Assembly (NCBI GenBank): GCA_026397235.1 | Contig: JAPLVG010000022.1 | Location: 30,624 to 63,249 of the forward strand | Length of the DNA stretch: 32,626 bases | Direction: 5' to 3' | Origin: Candidatus Berkelbacteria bacterium | Lineage (GTDB): Bacteria; Patescibacteriota; UBA1384; XYA2-FULL-43-10; CAINNR01 | In this document: piece by piece, positions 1 to 6,290 of the stretch | Layout: each line of letters starts with the position of its first letter | Numbering within the stretch: the stretch's first letter is position 1 | Program-made: the position numbers and the translations under genes | Notes under the pieces: model-generated | Told to the model about the DNA's origin: nothing | Seen by the model: the letters and a program-made list of their open reading frames with translations, nothing else | The model's database searches: none

Positions 1-2
1 AT

Positions 3-233
3 AATTGGGCAATTGGCATTAAGCAAATTGAAAAACAGTTCGAAAATATATTATTTGAAAATGGTTTAGAACGAATCGAATCGGTTGGCCAAGAATTTAA
101 TCCGGAACTTCATGAAGCAATTGAAGAAATTGAATCTGACAAACCATCCGGAATTATTGTCGAAGAAATTCTCTCCGGCTACAAATTCGCCGGTTCAGTT
201 CTCCGCCCAGCCAAAGTCAAAGTCGCAAAATAA
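3..233 (+). CDS. grpE: GrpE nucleotide exchange factor, C-terminal part (5' end outside window)
   Basis: The frame starting at base 3 is open from the window edge to TAA at 231-233 and is absent from the ORF track because it has no internal start. It encodes about 76 residues ending ...SGYKFAGSVLRPAKVKVAK. The pattern (helix, then FNPELHEAIEEIES, then a short beta domain with a GY-x-F-x-G-x-VLRPAKV ending) matches the C-terminal beta-wing of GrpE, the nucleotide exchange factor of DnaK in the cytoplasm. dnaK and dnaJ lie 6 kb downstream, so the chaperone genes are linked but not adjacent. The 81-aa track ORF at 85-330 is an out-of-frame shadow. Family call is strong despite truncation. Confidence 0.88.
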   Translation, partial: NWAIGIKQIEKQFENILFENGLERIESVGQEFNPELHEAIEEIESDKPSGIIVEEILSGYKFAGSVLRPAKVKVAK

Positions 234-242
234 TTCCGAAAA

Positions 243-270
243 TAATTTGGATTTAATTAAATCCAAATTA
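243..270. repeat. 28-nt perfect AT-rich palindrome after grpE
   Basis: The sequence around TTTGGATTTAATTAAATCCA is a perfect 28-nt palindrome starting 10 nt after the grpE stop. It has no spacer loop and no U-run, so it is not a typical intrinsic terminator. It could be a cruciform, an mRNA 3' end structure or a protein site; the role is unknown. Confidence 0.6.
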
Positions 271-319
271 AATTTACTTGATCTAATGGAAAAAATACTC
301 ACTGTGGGCAGATGTTCAT

Positions 320-361
320 ATTGCAACTGATTCTAACCGATCGAGTAAAATCAGTTGCAAT
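320..361. repeat. Palindromic hairpin, left end of PaaX/Cas2-like module 1
   Basis: Arms ATTGCAACTGATT and AATCAGTTGCAAT (13/13 pairs) enclose a 16-nt loop with a central CGATCG. It ends 7 nt beyond the stop codon of the PaaX-like gene. Its reverse complement matches the hairpin at 987-1027 at about 38 of 41 positions, so the two are inverted copies bracketing the gene. There is no U-run, so a terminator role is unlikely. It may be an operator, a recombination end or a transposon end. Confidence 0.85.
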
Positions 362-368
362 AATAATT

Positions 369-893
369 CTATTTTACCAGATCCTTTTTAAATAATTGTT
401 TCAGGTGACCCTCAATATCGGTTTTTTCGACCAAAAGAAAAGCAACATATTTTTCTAGCCCTAAATCTTTAATTATCAAATCAACCTGATTCGCTTTTGC
501 GAATGGGCAGGTCCATAAACTTTTTTGAACTTGTTTGTAGCCGATTCTTCGAACCGATCGACAAAGAGATTGCCGTTTAACACTAAATTTTTCGGGTATG
601 TCCCAGGAAAGAAAACGCCATTTACCGTCGATAATTTTTTCTGATGAATTTTCGATTACTTTTATTCGCCCCTTATTGGTAAGTTCGATGCTATCGGATT
701 TGCGGTCTATTTTAATGAATCCTCGATGTTCCAAGCTCCTAACATTACTGTCGAACTTCCGATTATTCCATTCCGGATAATAAACTCGCTTTCTCATTCC
801 ACTCAAAGTCATTGGTTCAATTATCTCGTCGGCAAATTTGGATAGCTCCGAAAGAAATGTGATGGTAATATTTTTGATCTCGTCAAAACCCAT
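369..893 (-). CDS. PaaX-like / Cas2-fold transcriptional regulator (copy 1)
   Basis: A 174-aa protein. Residues ~1-85 look like a winged helix (NVRSLEHRGFIKIDRKSDSIELTNKG: recognition helix plus beta-wing). Residues ~90-174 resemble the PaaX C-terminal, Cas2-like ferredoxin fold (KWRFLSWDIPE, then the helix RQSLCRSVRRIGYKQVQKSLW, then CPF). Such genes in CPR genomes are often labelled Cas2, but no CRISPR array or cas1 is present, so a DNA-binding regulator is more likely. A weak GAGG ribosome site precedes ATG. The gene is bracketed by two inverted copies of one hairpin and is divergent from the gene at 1273. A close paralogue lies at 19879-20418. Confidence 0.75.
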   Translation of the reverse strand: MGFDEIKNITITFLSELSKFADEIIEPMTLSGMRKRVYYPEWNNRKFDSNVRSLEHRGFIKIDRKSDSIELTNKGRIKVIENSSEKIIDGKWRFLSWDIPEKFSVKRQSLCRSVRRIGYKQVQKSLWTCPFAKANQVDLIIKDLGLEKYVAFLLVEKTDIEGHLKQLFKKDLVK

Positions 894-986
894 ATTGCCT
901 CATTCTCTATTCATTGTGGGGTAATGATAATTTATGATTAATGCCGGTCATTGTTACTATTTTATCGTATATTAATTGGGTTAAAA

Positions 987-1027
987 GTGCAACTGATTTT
1001 ACTCGATCGGTGAGAATCGGTTGCAAT
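987..1027. repeat. Palindromic hairpin, right end of PaaX/Cas2-like module 1
   Basis: Arms GCAACTGATT and AATCGGTTGC (one G-T wobble) enclose a 16-nt loop containing CGATCGG. This is the inverted copy of the 320-361 hairpin. It sits in the divergent intergenic region between the PaaX-like gene and the gene at 1273, where an autoregulatory operator would be expected. Confidence 0.85.
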
Positions 1028-1124
1028 GTCGGCAGATTAATTTTGATTATGGTTTCTGGGAGAAAGAAATTAATGAAAATTATTGATGATAATTAATAAA
1101 ATTGGTAGAAGAATTGCGGCAGCA

Positions 1125-1171
<47 letters not shown>

Positions 1172-1272
1172 TGTAAGATAGAAATAGAAAAGTATTTTAT
1201 CTGAAATTTATTTATTCTTTGCAAAGTCGAAGGATTTCAGGATCTAATTAGTAATTAAATTGGGAGGTATTT

Positions 1273-2094
1273 ATGCCGGGCGGACCAGAAGGTGGTGGTA
1301 ATGGCATCTACAACGAATTTGGTCAGGTAGAAGATCCAGAAATTGCTCAAGAAGCGGCTCAAATTGAAAAGGGAGCTCGGGATAGGCGTGGTTTTTTTTC
1401 TGGTCGGAGTACGGCGATGCGTATGGCAAAGGATAGTCTTGAAAGTACATTGAGGGATAAGAACACGGAGGTAAAAAATAATTTTAAAAAAGAAAAAGCA
1501 GAGGAGCTTGCAACCGAAATCAGAGACGACATTGTAGTGTTGGACGCAAATCCAAGTTTTATTAGCGCTCAATTGACATTTGACGGGCATAAAATACTAT
1601 TTTCTGGAAGTTATCATAACCCTGAAGATGCGTCAATTCAGATAGATGGTATTAAAGCCGATAAGCAATTAGCCCGTGAATTTCAAAAAAAATATAGTAG
1701 TGCACTTAACATACTAGGATTGGAGTACTACGATAGGAAACGATTTATGGAAATGAGAAATAGAAAGAGTGCGGATACAATTTTAAGTGATATATTATCA
1801 AATAATAAAGGAGACAACATGCCAGAAGGAAAAGTTGGGATTGGGTCGGAGACCGAAGGACAAATGCAGAATCTAGAAAACTCTTTAGGAGTTGAAATTT
1901 CGGTACATGTGCCAATATCAGAGGCGCAGAGAGAAGCAGCAAGAAAAGCTTTTGAAGCTGCCTATGATGAAGAAGACCGAATTGACAATGCTTACATTGA
2001 CACAGAAAATACTACGGAGAAACCAGCACTTTTTGTAACTGTTAATAAAGGTAATGTCGGCTCGGGTGCATTGAACGAAGTGATCGGTTTGTAG
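1273..2094 (+). CDS. Hypothetical protein, Gly-rich N-terminus, charged helical body
   Basis: A 273-aa soluble protein with no family I recognise. ATG at 1273 follows GGGAGG with 5-nt spacing. The N-terminus is Gly/Pro-rich (MPGGPEGGGNG). A charged helical stretch follows (residues ~25-85), then a mixed alpha/beta section, including a strand-rich DANPSFISAQLTFDGHKILF. There is no signal peptide or membrane segment. It is transcribed divergently from the PaaX-like gene behind the (ACT)14 tract and ends in a strong terminator. Layout parallels the 147-aa gene at 20636, which also begins with a Gly-rich segment and follows a PaaX-like gene, suggesting both are the output genes of such modules. 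Function unknown. Confidence 0.75.
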   Translation: MPGGPEGGGNGIYNEFGQVEDPEIAQEAAQIEKGARDRRGFFSGRSTAMRMAKDSLESTLRDKNTEVKNNFKKEKAEELATEIRDDIVVLDANPSFISAQLTFDGHKILFSGSYHNPEDASIQIDGIKADKQLAREFQKKYSSALNILGLEYYDRKRFMEMRNRKSADTILSDILSNNKGDNMPEGKVGIGSETEGQMQNLENSLGVEISVHVPISEAQREAARKAFEAAYDEEDRIDNAYIDTENTTEKPALFVTVNKGNVGSGALNEVIGL

Positions 2095-2115
2095 GTAAAT
2101 TATCATCGAATAATA

Positions 2116-2146
2116 GAAAAAATCGGCACTGGTGGCCGATTTTTTC
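2116..2146. terminator. Bidirectional intrinsic terminator
   Basis: Stem GAAAAAATCGGC / GCCGATTTTTTC with a 7-nt loop, 21 nt after the stop at 2094. The A-run and T-run let it work on both strands. Confidence 0.85.
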
Positions 2147-2200
2147 ATGGAAAGAAGCTAGATTACTTCATTCCTCTCAATGACAGAAAACTGTTAGTGG

Positions 2201-2220
2201 ATTCCCGCCTTCGCGGGAAT
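2201..2220. repeat. Short REP-like palindrome at the 3' end of ppdK
   Basis: ATTCCCGC and GCGGGAAT pair around a CTTC loop, 11 nt beyond the ppdK stop, followed by GACA. This resembles widespread REP-type palindromes and shares ATTCCCG and AATGACA words with the larger repeat at 15392-15491. It may end or stabilise the ppdK mRNA. Confidence 0.55.
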
Positions 2221-2230
2221 GACAAAGTAA

Positions 2231-4888
2231 TTATTTGGAACTATAATTTGTAGAGTCTTTTTCTTCAATCACCGCTTGAGCTGCTGCTAGACAAGCAATT
2301 GGTACGCGATATGGTGAGCAGGAGATATAATCCATGCCGGCTCGGTGACAGAATTTGACCGAATCTGGATCTCCGCCATGTTCGCCGCATATACCAATTT
2401 TCAAATGCTCTTTAACGCTTCGACCTTTTTCAATTCCCATTTTCACTAATTGGCCAACGCCATCAACATCCAAGGTTTGGAATGGATCAGCAGCGAAAAT
2501 CTTTTTATCGATGTAGACTTTAATGAACTTACCGGCATCATCACGTGAAAAACCTAGTGTCATTTGGGTTAAATCATTGGTACCAAATGAGAAGAAGTCA
2601 GCTACTTCAGCGATTTCATCGGCGGTAACGGCGGCTCGTGGAACTTCGATCATGGTACCAACCATGTATTTGACTTTGACGCCATACTCTTTCATTGTCT
2701 CAGCAGCGGTAGCGTCGATAATATCTTTTTGATCTTTGAACTCAGAAACATTTCCAACTAGTGGCACCATAATTTCTGGCACTACTTTGACATTTTTCTT
2801 TTTCAAAAGTTCGCAAGCGGCAGAAATAATTGCCTTTGTTTGCATTTTGGTGATTTCCGGATAGGTAATTCCCAAGCGGCAACCGCGATGGCCAAGCATT
2901 GGGTTGAATTCATGTAAATCTTCAGTTTTGCTCCAAATAATTTTTTCATCAATGCCAATTTTCTTTGAAAGCTCTTTGGCTTCCTCTTTGGTTTTTGGCA
3001 AAAATTCATGAAGTGGTGGATCGAGCAGACGGACGGTTACTGAATAACCTTTCATTTCTTCAAATAAACCTTTGAAATCCTCTTTTTGGAAAGGCAGAAG
3101 TTTTTCCAGCGCTTTGCGGCGATCGGCTTCGCTATCAACCAAAATCATTTTTTGCATCAATGGCAATCTGGCGGCGTCGAAGAACATGTGCTCTGTTCGG
3201 CAAAGGCCAATGCCTTCGGCACCGAAACCGGCAGCGGTTTTTGCGTCTCGTGGAATGTCAGCATTGGAGCGAACTCCAAGGCGGCGGGTTTTATTGACCC
3301 AGCCCATAAGTGTTCCAAAGTCTCCGGAAAGTGTCGGCTCGATTGTTGGAACTTGGCCCAAAATTACTTCACCAGTTGAGCCGTTAATGGAAATATAATC
3401 ACCTTCTTTAATAGTTTTTCCGGCAATAATCAACTTGCCAGCTTTTTCATCTACTTTAATATCTTCGCAACCGGCAACACAGCATTTTCCCATGCCACGA
3501 GCGACTACGGCGGCATGTGAGGTCATTCCGCCGCGGGTAGTTAGAATTCCCTGGGCAACTTCCATTCCGGAAATATCATCCGGACAAGTTTCGGTTCTAA
3601 CCAATATAACTTTTTCATCTGCTTTTTTAACTGCGTCTTCGGAGGTAAAAACAACCTTGCCAACGGCAGCGCCAGGGGAGGCTGGGAGGCCAGTAGCAAC
3701 GGCATCATACTTTACTTTGGCATCGAAAACCGGGTGCAAAAGCTGATTCAAGCCCTCTGGTTCAACTCTCATAATTGCTTCTTCTTTGGTAATCATATCC
3801 TCTTTCACCATGTCAACGGCAATTTTGACTGCGGCATGAGCGGTTCGTTTGCCAACTCGGGTCTGCAACATATAAAGTACACCTTGCTCAATGGTAAATT
3901 CAAAATCTTGGATATCGCGATAGTGTTTCTCTAGGTTATCAGTAATATCTTTGAGCTCCTTAAACGCTGCAGGCATTTCTTTCTTCAATTCTATAATTGG
4001 TTTTGGTGTGCGAATTCCGGCAACAACATCTTCTCCTTGGGCGTTGGTTAGGTACTCGCCGTAAAATTCGTTGACGCCAGTCGAAGGGTTTCTGGTAAAA
4101 CCAACACCAGTTGCCGAATCATTGCCCATATTGCCAAATACCATTGCCTGGACATTAACGGCAGTGCTTAAGTCATCAGCAATTTTGTTCATTCGTCTGT
4201 AAGTGAAAGCTCGTGGGTTGTTCCAGCTTTTAAAAACCGCGTCTCTGGCCATAGCCAACTGAGTCATAGGGTCAGTTGGGAACTCTTTTCCTGTTTGCTT
4301 TTTAACTAAATCTTTATATTTTTTGATAACAATTTCTAGGTCCTGTTCGACTAATTCGGTGTCAAGTTTAACTTTGGCGGATTTTTTCACATCTTCCAAA
4401 ATTTCTTCAAACAAAGCTTTTTCAACTTCCAAAACGACATCGGAAAACATTTGAATAAATCGACGGTAAGCGTCGAGTGCGAACCAACGGTTGCCGGATT
4501 TAGTGGCCAGGGCTTCTACAGTTTTTTCATTGAGTCCCAAATTTAGAATTGTGTCCATCATTCCTGGCATCGAGAATTTGGCGCCGGAACGAACAGAAAC
4601 TAAAAGTGGATTCTCTAAGTCGCCGAATTTTTTGCCCACGGCTTTTTCCATTTTGGTAATTGAGTCGGAATATTCGGAGTCAAAACCAGCTGGCATTTTG
4701 CCCTTATTATCTGAGAAATAGTTGCAGACTTTGGTTGTGATTGTAAAACCTGGAGGAACCGGAACGCCAGAGTTAACCATTTCGGCCAGGTTAGCACCTT
4801 TGCCGCCCAAGAGATCTTTCATTTTGCCATTACCCTCGGCTTTTTTGCCGCCGAAGAAGTACACCATCTTTTTTGAATCGGTTGCCAT
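2231..4888 (-). CDS. ppdK: Pyruvate, phosphate dikinase
   Basis: An 885-aa cytoplasmic enzyme that interconverts pyruvate + ATP + Pi with PEP + AMP + PPi. All three parts are visible: an N-terminal ATP-grasp region (GGKGANLAEM near the start, SVRSGAKFSMPGMMDTILNL), the phosphohistidine domain with the catalytic His in GGMTSHAAVVARGMGK, and the C-terminal PEP/pyruvate barrel ending in GICGEHGGDP and SCSPYRVP, where the Cys is the expected catalytic acid. Length matches the family (~875-890). ATG follows AGGAG. It stands alone on the minus strand. In CPR metabolism it commonly replaces or reverses pyruvate kinase. Confidence 0.97.
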   Translation of the reverse strand: MATDSKKMVYFFGGKKAEGNGKMKDLLGGKGANLAEMVNSGVPVPPGFTITTKVCNYFSDNKGKMPAGFDSEYSDSITKMEKAVGKKFGDLENPLLVSVRSGAKFSMPGMMDTILNLGLNEKTVEALATKSGNRWFALDAYRRFIQMFSDVVLEVEKALFEEILEDVKKSAKVKLDTELVEQDLEIVIKKYKDLVKKQTGKEFPTDPMTQLAMARDAVFKSWNNPRAFTYRRMNKIADDLSTAVNVQAMVFGNMGNDSATGVGFTRNPSTGVNEFYGEYLTNAQGEDVVAGIRTPKPIIELKKEMPAAFKELKDITDNLEKHYRDIQDFEFTIEQGVLYMLQTRVGKRTAHAAVKIAVDMVKEDMITKEEAIMRVEPEGLNQLLHPVFDAKVKYDAVATGLPASPGAAVGKVVFTSEDAVKKADEKVILVRTETCPDDISGMEVAQGILTTRGGMTSHAAVVARGMGKCCVAGCEDIKVDEKAGKLIIAGKTIKEGDYISINGSTGEVILGQVPTIEPTLSGDFGTLMGWVNKTRRLGVRSNADIPRDAKTAAGFGAEGIGLCRTEHMFFDAARLPLMQKMILVDSEADRRKALEKLLPFQKEDFKGLFEEMKGYSVTVRLLDPPLHEFLPKTKEEAKELSKKIGIDEKIIWSKTEDLHEFNPMLGHRGCRLGITYPEITKMQTKAIISAACELLKKKNVKVVPEIMVPLVGNVSEFKDQKDIIDATAAETMKEYGVKVKYMVGTMIEVPRAAVTADEIAEVADFFSFGTNDLTQMTLGFSRDDAGKFIKVYIDKKIFAADPFQTLDVDGVGQLVKMGIEKGRSVKEHLKIGICGEHGGDPDSVKFCHRAGMDYISCSPYRVPIACLAAAQAVIEEKDSTNYSSK

Positions 4889-5001
4889 TTTTCTCCTACT
4901 CTAAATTATTGACGAATAAAAAAAGAAAACCCACGTTCCTAATTATTTTTAACTTAGCAAACTTAGAGTGAAAAATCAAATATAAAGTTTTTGAAGTATT
5001 G

Positions 5002-5098
5002 ACCCCTCACCCTTTGAAATGCAATAGGCTATCTTGTCGTCCCGAAATCGATAATAAAAGGGTGAGGGGTTGACATAGAAAACACAATCTGCTATATT
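5002..5098 (+). promoter_or_regulatory. tRNA operon promoter with a 14-bp inverted repeat abutting the -35 box
   Basis: TTGACA (5070-5075), 17-nt spacer and TATATT (5093-5098) make a near-consensus sigma70 promoter 23 nt before the first tRNA. A perfect 14-bp inverted repeat, ACCCCTCACCCTTT (5002-5015) and AAAGGGTGAGGGGT (5057-5070), has its right arm ending on the first base of the -35 box. This could be an operator for stable-RNA transcription. The rest of the 4889-5000 gap shows nothing but AT-rich sequence. Confidence 0.8.
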
Positions 5099-5120
5099 AT
5101 TCTTTGTCGCAATTCGCGGT

Positions 5121-5274
5121 CGGGGCGTGGCGCAGTTGGTAGCGCGTATGGAATATCTGCAGCGAGTAGCTTTATCGGGTCAGGGTAAGATCTTGTTATC
5201 CCGAGGTCAAAGCTTCCGTATCTTGCTGGAGTAAAACCATGAGGTCGCTGGTTCAAATCCAGTCGCCCCGACCA
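5121..5274 (+). tRNA. tRNA with Pro-like acceptor and a ~78-nt insertion in the anticodon loop
   Basis: The ends form a normal cloverleaf: acceptor CGGGGCG/CGCCCCG, A73, encoded CCA, D-stem GCGC/GCGC, T-arm GCTGG-TTCAAAT-CCAGT and a 5-bp anticodon stem TATGG (5147-5151)/CCATG (5237-5241). Between the anticodon stem strands are 85 nt instead of 7. The excess can fold as one long hairpin: CAGCGAG/CTTGCTG, AGCTTT/AAAGCT, TCGGG/CCCGA. C1:G72 with A73 is the known bacterial tRNA-Pro signature, but I cannot read an anticodon: most ways of removing ~78 nt leave UAA, and none gives U33. The insert is too short for a standard group I intron core. It is an intron of unknown type, or a broken tRNA. Confidence 0.6.
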
Positions 5275-5290
5275 AATCTCGACATGTTTC

Positions 5291-5350
5291 GCGGCGCGTA
5301 GTCCGATGGACTTAAGTTCCTGGGGTGATTGCCCCTAGGCTGCGTGCCGC
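5291..5350 (+). other. Structured spacer between tRNAs (three-way junction fold)
   Basis: An 11-bp outer stem, GCGGCGCGTAG with CTGCGTGCCGC (two G-U), encloses two small hairpins: TCC-GAT-GGA and CCTGGGG with CCCC(T)AGG. The spacer lies inside the tRNA transcript and is much more GC-rich than ordinary intergenic sequence here. It may be a processing signal or a small RNA; I recognise no family. Confidence 0.5.
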
Positions 5351-5364
5351 GTTGGTTTTCGGCA

Positions 5365-5441
5365 GGAGGGGTAGCTCAGTTGGTTAGAGCAGCGGACTCT
5401 TAATCCGCGTGTCGCTGGTTCGAATCCAGCCCCCTTCGCCA
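5365..5441 (+). tRNA. tRNA-Lys (CTT)
   Basis: Acceptor GGAGGGG/CCCCTTC, G73, encoded CCA. Anticodon arm GCGGA-CTCTTAA-TCCGC gives anticodon CTT. T-arm GCTGG-TTCGAAT-CCAGC. It is the second gene of the tRNA operon. Confidence 0.95.
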
Positions 5442-5521
5442 GAATCTTCTGCTGGTCTCCTCCCCTGAACCAGCAGTTAGGCCCGGACGGCTGTTCCGAC
5501 TGTCATCGGACGTCCGCGGTC

Positions 5522-5598
5522 GGGCCCGTAAAGCTCAGTGGTCAGAGCTGGAGTCTGATAAACTCCGGTCAGTGGTTCAAACCCACTCGGGCCCGCCA
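5522..5598 (+). tRNA. tRNA-Ile (GAT)
   Basis: Acceptor GGGCCCG/CGGGCCC (7/7), G73, encoded CCA. Anticodon arm GGAGT-CTGATAA-ACTCC gives anticodon GAT. It is the last gene of the tRNA operon, followed 15 nt later by a terminator. Confidence 0.95.
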
Positions 5599-5613
5599 GC
5601 CAATCTTCGTCAC

Positions 5614-5644
5614 ACGGACAACCTCCTCGGTTGTCCGTTTTTTC
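5614..5644 (+). terminator. Intrinsic terminator of the tRNA operon
   Basis: A perfect 10-bp stem ACGGACAACC/GGTTGTCCGT with a 5-nt loop, then a run of T. The right arm contains TTGTCC (5631-5636), which lies 17 nt before TATATT (5654-5659, extended -10 TGC), so a promoter for the next gene may be embedded in the terminator. Confidence 0.93.
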
Positions 5645-5672
5645 TTTTTCTGCTATATTTTCACAAGAGGTG

Positions 5673-5969
5673 ATGACTGTGATACTCATTTTTATCTGCA
5701 AGTATCAGCTTTGGTGGTTCGTTTGCCCCAAGCTGATCAAGATGATGTGGGCATGGCGCCATCTATGGTGGGGCAGATGGTGGGGGAGTAGTTTCTGGAA
5801 ACTGCTGTATTCCCCGCGTTACGCCGAGGGAGTTTGTCGCTATCTACTCGGACGGCTACAACACTTCGCGCCAGCAGAAGTCTTTCGGAGTTATCGGGAT
5901 GGTCCATGGAGACGGAAGAAGCTGGAAGCGATCATGAAGCGGCACAAAGTGGACATCGGGTTTGTCTAG
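5673..5969 (+). CDS. Small Trp-rich basic protein, unknown
   Basis: 98 aa from ATG 5673; GTG 5679 is an alternative and is better spaced from AAGAGG (5665-5670). The track start at 5631 is inside the terminator and is rejected. The protein opens with a hydrophobic stretch, then an unusual Trp-rich segment (QLWWFV, WAWRHLWWGRWW), and ends basic (PWRRKKLEAIMKRHK). Codon choice is GC-richer than its neighbours (AAG, CTG, CGC), suggesting a different origin. A TTGTCC-N17-TATATT promoter lies before it and an intrinsic terminator 5 nt after it, so it is a self-contained transcription unit. It might be a membrane-active peptide or a non-coding transcript. No family recognised. Confidence 0.5.
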   Translation: MTVILIFICKYQLWWFVCPKLIKMMWAWRHLWWGRWWGSSFWKLLYSPRYAEGVCRYLLGRLQHFAPAEVFRSYRDGPWRRKKLEAIMKRHKVDIGFV

Positions 5970-5973
5970 TCCG

Positions 5974-6003
5974 TGGTCGGCCAGATGGTCTGACCATTTT
6001 TTA
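5974..6003 (+). terminator. Intrinsic terminator after the Trp-rich ORF
   Basis: Stem TGGTCGG with CTGACCA (one G-U), then TTTTTT. Between here and about 6140 I see only AT-rich sequence with no gene. Confidence 0.75.
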
Positions 6004-6141
6004 TCTACTGAAGATGAAAAACTAGCTCTTGATCCACACACTTTTTCTGACTTATCAATTCAATGTTAATAATTGGCGACATACAACCGCCTATCGGCTA
6101 CTATCAAATTTTGTCAATTCTGTATTGGAAAAAGTGAGGGA

Positions 6142-6196
6142 TCAATACCCTCGCGACGGCTCGGGTATTGACATAATGTAAAGTTTCCTTTACATT
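6142..6196 (+). promoter_or_regulatory. dnaK promoter with two palindromic elements
   Basis: TTGACA (6168-6173), 17-nt spacer and TACATT (6191-6196). Inverted repeat TCAATACCC/GGGTATTGA (6142-6150, 6163-6171) overlaps the -35 box. A second palindrome, ATGTAAAG-TTTC-CTTTACAT (6177-6196), fills the spacer and -10 box. The second is placed as a repressor operator would be. It does not match the CIRCE consensus (TTAGCACTC-N9-GAGTGCTAA) bound by HrcA. Confidence 0.65.
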
Positions 6197-6203
6197 TTAT
6201 ATA

Positions 6204-6254
6204 GGAGCTAGCGTTTGATCGGAGGGTCACCAACAATCCATCAAAAGCGGCTCC
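6204..6254 (+). promoter_or_regulatory. Hairpin in the dnaK 5' untranslated region
   Basis: GGAGC pairs with GCTCC and, inside it, TTTGAT(C)GG pairs with CCATCAAA, giving a long stem. It ends 36 nt before the dnaK ATG and leaves the GGAG ribosome site free, so it is not an obvious ribosome-site-masking thermosensor. It may stabilise the mRNA or gate transcription. Confidence 0.5.
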
Positions 6255-6290
6255 AATCTATTAGAAAGAAAAACTAAAGAAGGAGATAGA

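Noticed and set aside
85-330. 81-aa ORF from the track
   Set aside because: It overlaps grpE in another frame and has no ribosome site.
369-893. Cas2 of a CRISPR-Cas system
   Set aside because: There is a winged-helix N-terminus, and no cas1, effector or repeat-spacer array anywhere in the window; PaaX-type regulator fits better.
5121-5274. Class II tRNA (long variable arm) or standard group I intron
   Set aside because: No 5-bp/7-nt anticodon hairpin follows the D-arm, so the extra bases are not a variable arm; the insert is too short for a group I core and I see no P/Q/R/S motifs.
6204-6254. RNA thermometer masking the dnaK ribosome site
   Set aside because: The hairpin ends well before the GGAG and does not pair with it.
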